Shown: positions 1 through 7,718 of the stretch, one piece after another
How positions within the stretch are numbered: the first letter of the stretch is position 1
Layout: the number at the start of each line of letters is the position of its first letter
NCBI GenBank assembly: GCA_947303785.1
Contig: CAMYZH010000014.1
Span: forward strand, 1-37,988
Source: an uncultured Clostridium sp.
GTDB taxonomy: Bacteria; Bacillota; Clostridia; TANB77; CAG-508
DNA length: 37,988 nt
Direction of reading: 5' to 3'
Position numbers and translations under genes: made by a program
The notes under the pieces: generated by a model
Seen by the model: the letters and a program-made list of their open reading frames with translations, nothing else
Told to the model about the DNA's origin: nothing
The model's database searches: none

Positions 1-1
1 T

Positions 2-883
2 AAAGCTGATGCAGTTTTAATAATACCTAAAAACTTTGGAAGTGATTTAATAAATGGAAAAGAGCCAACTATAAAAATAAAAAAATCGACACAGAATTTT
101 TCAGAATACACTGAATTATTGGTAAATAGATATTTTAAAATTGCCGAAAATTATTCGAAAATAGGAATGAGCGAAAGTGAAATCATAAGCAGTATAGAAA
201 AGGATATAGAAAAAGAAATTGAAGTTATATTAGCAGATGAAGAACAATCTGAAATGGGAAAACTGGCAGTTTACTATAGCTTTGAAAATTATGCATTTCT
301 TTCAATTTTTATATTTGTAATTGGAACTATTATGTGCATATTTAACCAAGAAACTATAAAAAAGAGAAACAATGTCAGCAAATTAAGTCCTAGAAGCTTT
401 TCTAATCAATTACTTTTAGGACATTTAACTCTAACCCTTACAATTTGGGCAATATATGTTTTAATCAGTGTTATTATATATAAAAATTTAATGATTACGA
501 TGAATGGATTACTTTTAATAATAAATTCTTTATGCTTTGCAATTACTGCAACATGTTTAGCCTATATGATAGGATGTCTGATTAAAAATGTAAATGTCAT
601 CTCTGGAATACAAAATGTAATATCATTAGGATTAAGCTTTATTTCAGGGTGTTTTGTTCCAAGCCAATGGTTAGATAGTAATATTGTAAATTTTTCTAAA
701 GCATTTCCATCATACTGGTTTATACAAGAAAATTATGTTATTACAAAATTAACAAGCTTTAATTACGAAAATATAAAGCCATTTATTCAAAATTGTGGAT
801 TTATATTATTATTTGGTTTTATATATTTTACAATAGGAAAAATAATTGTAGTTAGTGATGCTATTAATAAGAAAAGGATTTGA
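2..883 (+). CDS. ABC-2 type transporter permease, 5'-truncated by window edge
   Basis: The reading frame is open from the first bases of the window, so the N-terminus lies outside; the TTG at 119 is not a credible start. About 290 residues are visible: a soluble segment of roughly 100 residues, then five hydrophobic spans (about residues 100-120, 140-165, 170-200, 205-230 and 265-285), as in the C-terminal half of ABC-2 permeases. The segment ISGCFVPSQWL followed by a conserved FPSYW-like stretch is typical of these exporters. It would work in the membrane with an ATP-binding subunit encoded upstream. Its last 29 bases overlap the DUF296 fragment that follows. The family call is fairly sure; the substrate is unknown. 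Confidence 0.75.
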   Translation, partial: KADAVLIIPKNFGSDLINGKEPTIKIKKSTQNFSEYTELLVNRYFKIAENYSKIGMSESEIISSIEKDIEKEIEVILADEEQSEMGKLAVYYSFENYAFLSIFIFVIGTIMCIFNQETIKKRNNVSKLSPRSFSNQLLLGHLTLTLTIWAIYVLISVIIYKNLMITMNGLLLIINSLCFAITATCLAYMIGCLIKNVNVISGIQNVISLGLSFISGCFVPSQWLDSNIVNFSKAFPSYWFIQENYVITKLTSFNYENIKPFIQNCGFILLFGFIYFTIGKIIVVSDAINKKRI

Positions 884-1124
884 TTCAAATGAATTTAAAG
901 GAAATTTTGAAATTGTTTCACTAACAGGAACAATTAACACAATGAATAATGAGTTTTATACACATATTCATATGAGTGCTGGAAATGACAAAGGAGAAGT
1001 ATTTGGAGGACATTTAAATAGAGCTATCATAAGTGCTACTTGTGAAATAATAATAAATATTATTGATGGAAAAGTTGACAGATATTTTGATGAAGAAATA
1101 GGGTTAAATTTATTTAAATTTTAG
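855..1124 (+). pseudogene. C-terminal fragment of a DUF296/PPC-domain protein
   Basis: This 89-residue frame contains the C-terminal two thirds of a PPC (DUF296) domain: FEIVSLTGTIN, then THIHMSAGNDKGEVFGGHL with the conserved G-G-H-L, then the closing strands. Full family members are about 130-145 residues, so roughly the first 50-60 are missing. The only ATGs (855/858) lie inside the end of the permease gene and have no good ribosome binding site. The simplest reading is that a deletion or recombination near 860-885 joined the permease end to this remnant. The domain identity is well supported; loss of function is inferred. Confidence 0.7.
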
Positions 1125-1165
1125 TATTCAATTACAATATTATCAAATAGTAGAGACAGTGAGCA

Positions 1166-1207
1166 ACATTGAAGATAAATTTTTATGTTGAGATTTTTTA
1201 CATATTT
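1166..1207 (+). repeat. Partial copy (right end) of the cassette repeat
   Basis: The stretch CATTGAAGATA...TTGAGATTTTTTACATATTT matches the right end of the ~140-bp repeat found in full at 5.5-10.7 kb (CATTGAAAATACTG...TTGAGATTTTTACATATTT). The left part with the micro-ORF is absent. It lies just upstream of the uracil-DNA-glycosylase-like gene, the same position relative to the downstream gene as in the full copies. Confidence 0.55.
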
Positions 1208-1227
1208 AATAAAATGAGGTGATATAA

Positions 1228-1788
1228 ATAGAACTAATACATATAGACCAAGAAATACATAAGTGTAATTTATGTGGTGATATGATAGAAAAGTTTCCTA
1301 ATAGTAAGACAGTATCAGTTGGTAAAAGAAATGATATAGTAATACTTGGAGAAGCACCTGCTAACAATGGCTGGAGGAAAAGTGGAATTGCATGGTATGA
1401 TGTAAATCATAAATTATTACCATCTGGTGTAGTACTTCAAAAACTACTAGATGAAATCAATTTAAAAATAGAAGACACATACTTTTTGGAAGCAATTAAA
1501 TGTTATCCAAAAGATAGAAAGTATTTAAATAAATGTAGTGAAAATTGTAGAAATTACTTATTTAAGCAACTTAAAATAATTAAACCCAAAGTAGTATTAT
1601 CACTAGGTGATTCAGCAACTAAATCTGTATTAGATATTAAATATAAAAAGTTTAGTGATATTGTAGGTAAAGCTTTTGATATAAATGGCTATAAAGTAAT
1701 TCCGATATATCACCCAAGTCCTATATCACCAATGAGTTATAAAGGTAATATAGAAATATTTAAAAATATAAAAAAATTACTTTCATGA
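1228..1788 (+). CDS. Uracil-DNA glycosylase superfamily protein (family 4-like), apparent ATA start
   Basis: About 186 residues. Near the N-terminus ILGEAPANNGW matches the GEAPG water-activating motif of UDG families 4/5, and YHPSP near the C-terminus matches their HPS motif. Family 4 enzymes bind a 4Fe-4S cluster with four Cys. Two are seen as C-x2-C (KCNLC) and two in the KCYP...CRNYL block. The N-terminal pair lies upstream of the first ATG (1282). No ATG, GTG or TTG is in frame between the TAA at 1225 and that pair. The ATA at 1228 sits at correct spacing from GAGGTGAT (1216-1223), so I place the start there. The likely role is removal of uracil from DNA, or a related repair step. The family is sure; the start is inferred. 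Confidence 0.7.
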   Translation: MELIHIDQEIHKCNLCGDMIEKFPNSKTVSVGKRNDIVILGEAPANNGWRKSGIAWYDVNHKLLPSGVVLQKLLDEINLKIEDTYFLEAIKCYPKDRKYLNKCSENCRNYLFKQLKIIKPKVVLSLGDSATKSVLDIKYKKFSDIVGKAFDINGYKVIPIYHPSPISPMSYKGNIEIFKNIKKLLS

Positions 1789-1820
1789 GCATTAATAAAA
1801 TAAAAAGAGGTTAAGAAAAT

Positions 1821-1946
1821 ATGGCCTCAAGTAGCTACGAAAGAGCAATAGAAACTGCTCAATACATCTCTAATGGAATAATTAATATTACAAAGTCTTT
1901 TGATGAAAGACTTTATGGTGATTTTAAAGAGAATATAGATAAATAA
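1821..1946 (+). CDS. Small hypothetical protein, 41 aa
   Basis: An ATG preceded at about 10 bases by AAGAGG opens a 41-residue frame ending at a TAA, between the glycosylase-like gene and the deaminase gene. The peptide (MASSSYERAIETAQYIS...) is mixed polar/hydrophobic with no membrane span, Cys cluster or recognisable motif. It could be a real small gene, or the 5' remnant of a longer gene like the other fragments nearby. No function is proposed. Confidence 0.3.
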   Translation: MASSSYERAIETAQYISNGIINITKSFDERLYGDFKENIDK

Positions 1947-1987
1947 GAGTTTGGGATAAATCAATTAAAAAAAATAAGGTGATTAGA

Positions 1988-2440
1988 ATGAATATTAGTA
2001 ACGAAAAAATGGAAGATTTAATGAAATTAGTTATTGAAGAAGTTGACATTGCAATAAAAGATGGTAATTCACCATTTGCTGCATTTTTATTAGATAATAA
2101 TGGTAATGTTTTATATAAATCACATAATACTTCTAATACTGATACAGATCCAACCGCACATGCAGAAATTAATTTAATTAGAATGGCGTGCAAAGAATTA
2201 AATACAAAAAATTTATCAAGCTATATATTAATTTCTAATGCATGGAGTTGTAGTATGTGTTTTTCAGCAGCAATTAAAGCAAAGATTAATAATTTTATTT
2301 TTGGGGCGGAAAGTGAAGCAAACATGAATCCTAATGTTACAATATATGATATAAAAGAAAAATGTTCTAGTGAAATAAATATAACTTCAGGTATATTAAA
2401 AGATGAATGCAAAAAGCAAATAGAAGATGCAAGAAATTAA
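1988..2440 (+). CDS. Cytidine/deoxycytidylate-type zinc nucleoside deaminase
   Basis: 150 residues, normal for this family. It has the zinc and catalytic motif H-A-E (TAHAEINLIRMA) and the second zinc motif SCSMC, where most relatives have PCxxC, so the Pro is replaced by Ser. The order and spacing match guanine/cytosine/nucleoside deaminases of the CDA fold, which hydrolyse an exocyclic amino group. The GTG at 1979 lies inside the ribosome binding site (AAGGTGATT), so the ATG at 1988 is preferred. It is a single gene with about 40-60 bases on each side, not obviously co-functional with its neighbours. The substrate cannot be assigned from sequence. Confidence 0.8.
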   Translation: MNISNEKMEDLMKLVIEEVDIAIKDGNSPFAAFLLDNNGNVLYKSHNTSNTDTDPTAHAEINLIRMACKELNTKNLSSYILISNAWSCSMCFSAAIKAKINNFIFGAESEANMNPNVTIYDIKEKCSSEINITSGILKDECKKQIEDARN

Positions 2441-2501
2441 TCAAAATGAATGAAAATAAAACTTTATATTTACAATAAAAGATTTGAAAGGTAGAGTAAA
2501 A

Positions 2502-2642
2502 ATGACAGAATTAGAAAAATTAGGAATAAAAATAGGTCACTATACAAATTTAGAAGGATTGACAGGAGCAACTGTTATTATACCAGATAATGGTGCAGAT
2601 ATAGGAATAGATGTTGAACAATTAAAATCAAAAAATAGATGA
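2502..2642 (+). pseudogene. N-terminal fragment of a DmpA/P1-family (S58) aminopeptidase
   Basis: A 46-residue frame with a ribosome binding site (GAAAGG) matches the start of P1 family peptidases: IKIGHYTNLEGLTGATVII followed by the GADIGIDV strand (family pattern: IGHYTD-x-TG-x-TVI ... G-A-x-x-G-V-D-V-R-G). Full enzymes have about 320-360 residues and self-cleave to expose a catalytic Ser. Here the frame stops right after the first strands, so only an N-terminal stub remains. The creatininase-family gene begins 40 bases downstream, so a deletion probably removed most of the peptidase gene. Confidence 0.65.
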
Positions 2643-2681
2643 AAATATGAAGAATATTTGAAGACGATTCGGAGGGAAAAA

Positions 2682-3386
2682 ATGAAGTTAAATATGTTAA
2701 AATATACAGAGATAAAAAAATATTTGGAAAACAAGGATTGTTTATTAATTCCAATTGGAACTTGCGAACAACATGGATTACATTTGCCATTATGCACAGA
2801 TACAATTGTGGCTGAAAAAATGTGTGACGAGATTTCTGAGAAATATGGGATATTAGTTGCTCCAACAGTAAATTACGGAGTGAATTTACCATTAGATAAT
2901 AAAATAATGACAGGAACTACTGGAATAACTTATGAAATATTAAAAGACACACTAAATAGCATTACTAAATATTGGAAAATGCATGGGTTTAAACATTTTT
3001 TTGCGGTTTCATGTCATGGGGATATTTTTCACATAAAGGCTATAAAAGATGCAGATAATGATATTGATGTAATAGAAACATATGAAGTAGAACAAAAAGA
3101 CTTACTAGAAAAACAAGAGTGTACAAGGCATGCATGCGAATCTGAAACATCAGTTATGTTATATTTATACCCGGAATTAGTTGATATGAACGCAGCAAAA
3201 GATTTTGATATTCCAATAACAACTTTTATGCCATACCTAGAACATAAAAATGATAAACCTATAGAGGGGTATATTGGAAATGTTGGATATTCAAGTTTTG
3301 CTACTAAAGAAAAAGGTAAAGTGATATATGAAAGAATGATAAAAAACTTGGAAGAGGTTGTAAATAGATACATAGATTCTCAATGA
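2682..3386 (+). CDS. Creatininase-family metal-dependent amidohydrolase
   Basis: 234 residues. The block LIPIGTCEQHGLHLPLCTDT gives the family's metal-binding Glu, His and Asp, and HACESETSVML matches the later HxGExETS motif. The usual HGGN metal/active-site motif is changed to CHGD (SCHGDIFHI), a departure that may alter substrate or activity. Family members hydrolyse cyclic or linear amides (creatinine, formamidopyrimidines, peptide precursors). The GGAGGG at 2671-2676 selects the ATG at 2682 over the TTG at 2658. It follows a broken peptidase gene; a shared amide-degrading function is possible but unproven. Confidence 0.75.
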   Translation: MKLNMLKYTEIKKYLENKDCLLIPIGTCEQHGLHLPLCTDTIVAEKMCDEISEKYGILVAPTVNYGVNLPLDNKIMTGTTGITYEILKDTLNSITKYWKMHGFKHFFAVSCHGDIFHIKAIKDADNDIDVIETYEVEQKDLLEKQECTRHACESETSVMLYLYPELVDMNAAKDFDIPITTFMPYLEHKNDKPIEGYIGNVGYSSFATKEKGKVIYERMIKNLEEVVNRYIDSQ

Positions 3387-3424
3387 TAAACAGTGTAAAA
3401 AATAGATAATTGGAGTGAATAAAA

Positions 3425-3718
3425 GTGAAAAAAACATATGAAGAATTAACTGATTCAACTGGTAAAAGATATCTGCATTTTAGTAGAAGCCCTGAATCTG
3501 CAGAATCTCCAATTATGATAACAAAAATTGAAAACTCAGTTAACGAACAAGGAAAAAATATTAATTATAGTCAATTTGAAAGACAGGCTCTTATACATGA
3601 AGATGGAAGCAAAGTGGGATATGGAACATTAGAAACTTCTATAATAGAACAATATAGAGCAGCTATTACAGAAGCTAAAAGAATAAAGCTAATAGATATG
3701 CTTAGATTGGAGATATAA
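3425..3718 (+). CDS. Hypothetical protein, 97 aa
   Basis: A GTG start is preceded by TTGGAGTGA at good spacing, and the frame ends two bases before the next gene, suggesting co-transcription and possible coupling. The protein is soluble-looking, with a predicted beta-rich N-terminus (GKRYLHFSRSPES) and a helical C-terminus (AAITEAKRIKLIDML). I recognise no domain. The tight junction with the GNAT gene at 3721 hints at a two-gene unit. The coding call rests on length, ribosome binding site and spacing only. Confidence 0.55.
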   Translation: MKKTYEELTDSTGKRYLHFSRSPESAESPIMITKIENSVNEQGKNINYSQFERQALIHEDGSKVGYGTLETSIIEQYRAAITEAKRIKLIDMLRLEI

Positions 3719-3720
3719 AT

Positions 3721-4209
3721 ATGAGTTTTGAAATTTGTGATGCAACAAAAGAAAATGAAAAAGAAATAATTTTAAATTTAATGCAATTATATACATATGA
3801 ATTAAGCTTTTTTGAAGATGAAACTACAGATTTTAAATTGTTAGATAATGGATTATATAAGATAAGCAAATATATTGAATTGTATTGGAAAGAAGAAAAA
3901 AGACATCCATATATTTTAAAATGTAATGATGAATTAGCGGGATTTGTTTTAGAGAGATTTAATGAAGATGAGAAAAATGAAATTGCAGAATTTTTTGTTC
4001 TAAACAAATATAGAAAGCTTGGAGCTGGAACATTTATGGCAAAGGAAATGTTTAAAAGATACAAAGGAAAATGGGAAATAAGAACATTATTAAAGAACAA
4101 AAGAGCACAAGAATTTTGGAGAAAAGTTGTGAAAGAAGTTAGTAACAATAATTACAAAGAATGTTTAATTAGGGATAATAGTAGATATGCATTCTATTTT
4201 GAAAATTAA
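3721..4209 (+). CDS. GNAT-family N-acetyltransferase-like protein
   Basis: 162 residues with the GNAT layout: an N-terminal helix pair, a central strand (HPYILKCNDELAGFVLERF), the acetyl-CoA-binding segment EFFVLNKYRKLGAGTFMA (R-x-x-G-x-G/A-like with a conserved Arg-Lys-x-Gly), and a late NKRAQEFWRK motif typical of the substrate side. It would transfer an acetyl group from acetyl-CoA to an unknown amine. It starts two bases after the preceding small gene's stop. The family call is good; the substrate is unknown. Confidence 0.75.
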   Translation: MSFEICDATKENEKEIILNLMQLYTYELSFFEDETTDFKLLDNGLYKISKYIELYWKEEKRHPYILKCNDELAGFVLERFNEDEKNEIAEFFVLNKYRKLGAGTFMAKEMFKRYKGKWEIRTLLKNKRAQEFWRKVVKEVSNNNYKECLIRDNSRYAFYFEN

Positions 4210-4311
4210 TAAATATTTTTTTAAGATTTATTGAGTATAAAATTAATACATAAAAGATTCTGAGATTAAATACGAAATTTAGAACGAACATATATAATGG
4301 AGAAAAGATAT

Positions 4312-4824
4312 ATGAGCGAATTCATAGATGTTTATAATAGTAAAAAAGAAAAAACAGGGAAAGTAGTTGAAAGAAAAAGAGGAGCTTCATTAGAAAAAGG
4401 AGAATATATTATTTCTGTTACATGTTGGATAATAAATAAAGATGGGAAAATATTATTAACTCAAAGGAAGCAAGATAAACATAATGGCGGAAAATGGGAG
4501 CCAACAACGGGTTTAGTGGCAAGTGGTGAAAGTAGTTTACAAGGAATTATAAGAGAATTAAATGAAGAAATAGGAATCAATATAAATCAGTCTGAAATTA
4601 AACTAATAAAACAAATAGTTGAAGAAAGAGCTGATATAAGTTTCTTTAGAGATATTTACTTAATAAGAAAAGATATTGATTTAAATTGTGTTAAATATAA
4701 TGATGGAGAGGTTGTAAACGCCAAGTATGTAACAATAGATGAATTTAATTCTATGCTATTAAATAATGAAACATTAGAATACTTAAAGTATTTTAGTACT
4801 TTATATAAAGAAATAATATACTGA
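4312..4824 (+). CDS. NUDIX hydrolase family protein
   Basis: 170 residues with a perfect NUDIX box (G-x5-E-x7-RE-L-x-EE-x-G-I) in the segment GLVASGES...RELNEEIGI. The N-terminus (EFIDVYNSKKEKTGK) resembles the YfcD / isopentenyl-diphosphate-isomerase-like subgroup. These enzymes hydrolyse nucleoside diphosphates linked to another moiety. The ATG at 4312 is chosen over 4297 because GGAG at 4299-4302 fits only the later start. The stop overlaps the beginning of a partial cassette-repeat copy. The substrate is not determinable. Confidence 0.85.
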   Translation: MSEFIDVYNSKKEKTGKVVERKRGASLEKGEYIISVTCWIINKDGKILLTQRKQDKHNGGKWEPTTGLVASGESSLQGIIRELNEEIGININQSEIKLIKQIVEERADISFFRDIYLIRKDIDLNCVKYNDGEVVNAKYVTIDEFNSMLLNNETLEYLKYFSTLYKEIIY

Positions 4825-4851
4825 TTTTTTCACATTGAGATTTAAACATCT
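4816..4851 (+). repeat. Partial copy (right end) of the cassette repeat
   Basis: The stretch ATATACTGATTTTTTC followed by ACATTGAGATTTAAACAT aligns with the right end of the full repeats (AATACTGAATTTTT...TATTGAGATTTTTACAT). The TGA stop of the NUDIX gene lies inside it, so the junction between gene and repeat is exact. It precedes the phosphorylase gene by 24 bases, like the right ends of the full copies. Confidence 0.5.
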
Positions 4852-4873
4852 AATAATAAAAGAAGGGATAATA

Positions 4874-5545
4874 ATGATAGGAATAAGTATAGCTGCTACT
4901 CCAGAATGGGAAGCAGTAATAGAAAAACTAAACATTGATGAAAGTAAAATAAAAAGCTATCCATATGGAGAATATTTTGAATATATAGTTAATAATAAAA
5001 AACTTATAATATATAAATGCACAAGTAGAAAAGTAATATCAGCAGCTGCAACTCAATATATGATAGATAGATTTAATGTAAAGAAAATAGTGGTTGCTGG
5101 AACATGTGCAGGTATAGACAATAAATACAAGAATTTAGATATATTTATGCCAAATAAAGCAGTACAATATGATTGTACTGTAAAAGAAATTGAGCCATTA
5201 ATAAAAGAACGATTTAATGTTGAACTGGATTTGCGAAAGTATAATTTTGAGTTTAATACTGGTATTATTGGTACTGCCGATAAAGCAGTTGTTATGTGGG
5301 AAGATTATTTAGAAATAAAAAATAATGGTATTACAATAGCAGATACTGAATCAGCTGCCATTGCTTATGTGTGTAAAGCAAATAATATAGAATGTGTTAT
5401 TATAAAAGGTATATCTGATTTTCCGGATGATGAAACAGGAAAAGATGTTAAAAAATCTAATGAAAACCAAATTAATGTTTATTTACATAATATTCCAATT
5501 ATTATGAATAATATATTCGATAATTTTATTCCAAAAGTAATATGA
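4874..5545 (+). CDS. Nucleoside phosphorylase / MTA-SAH nucleosidase-like protein
   Basis: 223 residues. GTCAGI in the central strand matches the phosphate/ribose loop of the purine phosphorylase (PNP/UDP) fold. ADTESAAIAYVC corresponds to the ribose-binding M-E motif region (Thr replaces the usual Met), and GISDFP matches the conserved base-binding R/G-x-SD motif. Family members cleave the N-glycosidic bond of purine nucleosides or methylthioadenosine. AGAAGGGA before the ATG at 4874 supports that start; the upstream in-frame 4835 start has no ribosome binding site. The exact nucleoside is unknown. Confidence 0.8.
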   Translation: MIGISIAATPEWEAVIEKLNIDESKIKSYPYGEYFEYIVNNKKLIIYKCTSRKVISAAATQYMIDRFNVKKIVVAGTCAGIDNKYKNLDIFMPNKAVQYDCTVKEIEPLIKERFNVELDLRKYNFEFNTGIIGTADKAVVMWEDYLEIKNNGITIADTESAAIAYVCKANNIECVIIKGISDFPDDETGKDVKKSNENQINVYLHNIPIIMNNIFDNFIPKVI

Positions 5546-5566
5546 TAATTCAAAATTAATTATATT

Positions 5567-5704
5567 GGAAAGAGTAAACAATAGAATATAAAAAGAAAAG
5601 CCCGCAAGTACAAGAATTCAGTTGGATATGGGAATTTTAGAAAACTGACACTCAAACCATTGAAAATACTGAATTTTTTATATTGAGATTTTTACATATT
5701 TCAG
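5567..5704 (+). repeat. Cassette repeat copy A
   Basis: This ~138-bp intergenic repeat contains GAAAAGCCCGCAAGTACAAG on the left and CTCAAACCATTGAAAATACT, then TATTGAGATTTTTACATATT, on the right. The micro-ORF start is degraded here (ATA for ATG, and one A lost in the A-run). The right half can fold as CTCAA-N7-AAAAT-N5-ATTTT-N5-TTGAG. It separates the phosphorylase-like and S51 genes. Confidence 0.9.
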
Positions 5705-5767
5705 AAATTTTAAATATATAAAGATGAATATATACAAAGAATAATAAAATTGTAGAGGAGATTATAT

Positions 5768-6400
5768 ATGAAATTATATTTATCATCATATAAAATTGGA
5801 GATAAAGCAGATGAATTAAAAAAATGGATTAATGAACATGGTAATAAAATATGCTTAATACCAAATTCAAGAGATATATATCCAGAAAGTGAAAGAAAAG
5901 AAAAAGGAATACAAGCAGATGTAGAAGAATTAACTAATATAGGTTTTGATGTTACAGTAATATCACTAAAGGATTACTTCAATCATAAAGAAGAACTAAT
6001 AAAAACATTAGAAAAATTCAGAGCTTTTTATGTTATTGGCGGTAATGTATTTGCATTGAGACAGGCTATGTATTTAAGTGGTTTTGATGAATATTTAAAA
6101 ACAATAGAAAATAATCCTAATTATTTATATGCAGGATATAGTGCTGGAATTTGTGTGCTTGCAAAAGATATGCATGGACTAGATATATGTGATGACCCGA
6201 ATATTAATCCATATGGTATTGATACAATGTGGAATGGCTTAGGATATTTTGATTATATATTTCTTCCTCATTATAAATCAAATCATAAAGAAACAGAATT
6301 GATAGATACTTCAGTTGATTATTGCAATCAACATAACATTAAATTTAAAACTCTAAGTGACGGAGATGTTATTATACAACAAATGGGAAGCGAAAAATAA
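5768..6400 (+). CDS. Peptidase E-like (S51 family) class I glutamine-amidotransferase-fold protein
   Basis: 210 residues. FYVIGGNVFALRQA and YAGYSAGICVL match the S51 peptidase E pattern: the G-G-N turn, then the nucleophile-elbow Ser in GxSAG. PHYKSNHKE near the C-terminus gives the His region. Dipeptidase E cleaves Asp-X dipeptides; other clade members are uncharacterised, so the substrate is open. AGAGGAG lies at proper spacing before the ATG. The gene is bounded by repeat copies A and B, forming one cassette-like unit. Confidence 0.8.
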   Translation: MKLYLSSYKIGDKADELKKWINEHGNKICLIPNSRDIYPESERKEKGIQADVEELTNIGFDVTVISLKDYFNHKEELIKTLEKFRAFYVIGGNVFALRQAMYLSGFDEYLKTIENNPNYLYAGYSAGICVLAKDMHGLDICDDPNINPYGIDTMWNGLGYFDYIFLPHYKSNHKETELIDTSVDYCNQHNIKFKTLSDGDVIIQQMGSEK

Positions 6401-6414
6401 AGATAAACCATAAA

Positions 6415-6547
6415 AAGGAGTTGATTCATATGGAAAATGAAAAATGCCAAGTACAAACATTAATTGCAAGAAACCAATTTATATAAACATCCACTTAAAC
6501 CATTGATAATATTGAATTTTTGATATTGAGATTTTTACATTTTTTGA
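6415..6547 (+). repeat. Cassette repeat copy B (diverged left half)
   Basis: The left half is diverged but alignable (AAAAAGGAG...ATGGAAAATGAAAAATGCC, then AAGTACAA). The right half is well conserved (CTTAAACCATTGATAATATT, TTGATATTGAGATTTTTACA). The micro-ORF at 6430 encodes only 18 residues in this copy (MENEKCQVQT...). It precedes rhuM by 26 bases. Confidence 0.8.
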
Positions 6548-6572
6548 AAAAAAATAAAAAAAGGAGGCAATT

Positions 6573-7565
6573 ATGAATAATAAAAATGAGATTTTAATTT
6601 ATGAAGATAAAGATGGAATCACTAAAGTAAATGTTACATTTACTGATGAAGACATATGGCTTACACAAAGTCAACTTGCAGAAATTTATAAAACATCTCG
6701 TGAAAATATTACAATGCATATATCTAATATTTATAAAAATAATGAATTACCTAAAGATTCAACTTGTAAGAAATTCTTACAAGTTCAAAATGAAGGCTCA
6801 AGAAGCGTTAAGAGAATTATTGACCATTATAATTTAGATATGATAATTGCCTTAGGATATAGAGTTCAGTCAGAAATAGCTGTTAGATTTAGAATATGGG
6901 CAACTCAAAGGTTACACGAGTATATACAAAAAGGTTTTACAATGGACGATGAAAGATTAAAACAAGGTGGTAACAGATACTTTAAAGAGCTATTACAAAG
7001 AATTAGAGATATTCGTTCAAGTGAAAGAAACTTTTATCAACAAGTAACAGATATATATGCAACTAGTATTGACTATGATCCAAGAGCAGATATAACAAAG
7101 AAATTCTTTGCAACGGTTCAAAACAAATTACATTATGCAGTACATGAACATACAGCGGCAGAATTAATTTATGATAGAGTAGATAATGAGAAGCCTTATG
7201 TTGGTATGACAAATTTTAAAGGAAATTATGTTACAATAGATGATGTAAAGATTGCAAAAAACTATTTATCAGAAATTGAATTGCAAAGGTTAAATTTACT
7301 AGTATCACAATTCTTAGATTTCGCGGAATTACAAGCACTAGAACAAAGAACAATGAAAATGCAAGACTGGGTAGAAGAATTAGATAATCAAATACTACTT
7401 AATAGAAGAAAAATACTAGAAGGTAATGGTAAAATATCACATGAAGAAGCAATAAAAAAAGCAGAGAAAGAATTTCAACTTTATAGAGAAAGAGAAATGA
7501 AAGAATTACAAAGCGATTTTGATATGCTTATGAAATCATTACCAAATAAAAAGAAAAGTAAGTAA
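6573..7565 (+). CDS. rhuM: RhuM family protein
   Basis: 330 residues, the normal size for RhuM proteins. The N-terminus WLTQSQLAEIYKTSRENITMHI is an HTH-like segment, followed by the conserved KKFLQVQNEGSR and HYNLDMIIALGYRVQS blocks, then RFRIWATQRLHEYI and a long helical C-terminal region. RhuM-type proteins occur in pathogenicity islands, prophages and defence islands; their biochemical role is not established. GGAGG is well placed. The last codons (KKKSK-stop) already belong to repeat copy C, so the gene's 3' end was joined to or shaped by the repeat. The family call is sure. Confidence 0.9.
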   Translation: MNNKNEILIYEDKDGITKVNVTFTDEDIWLTQSQLAEIYKTSRENITMHISNIYKNNELPKDSTCKKFLQVQNEGSRSVKRIIDHYNLDMIIALGYRVQSEIAVRFRIWATQRLHEYIQKGFTMDDERLKQGGNRYFKELLQRIRDIRSSERNFYQQVTDIYATSIDYDPRADITKKFFATVQNKLHYAVHEHTAAELIYDRVDNEKPYVGMTNFKGNYVTIDDVKIAKNYLSEIELQRLNLLVSQFLDFAELQALEQRTMKMQDWVEELDNQILLNRRKILEGNGKISHEEAIKKAEKEFQLYREREMKELQSDFDMLMKSLPNKKKSK

Positions 7566-7690
7566 TATGGAAACTAAAAAAGAAAAGCCCGCCAGTACAA
7601 GGATTCAGTGCAATACGTGGATTTTATGAAAAATATGCTCAAACCATTGAAAATACTGATTTTTTAAGTAGAGATTTTTACATATTTCTG
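7544..7690 (+). repeat. Cassette repeat copy C
   Basis: The repeat starts inside the last codons of rhuM (AATAAAAAGAAAAGTAAGTA). It continues with an ATG at 7567 opening METKKEKPASTRIQ and AAGCCCGCCAGTACAAGGAT. It ends with CTCAAACCATTGAAAATACT and GAGATTTTTACATATTTCTG. The reading frame of the micro-ORF start is kept and closes after 20 codons at TGA 7627-7629. Confidence 0.9.
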
Positions 7691-7718
7691 AAAAATTTGA
7701 AAAGGAGAGATTGATGAA

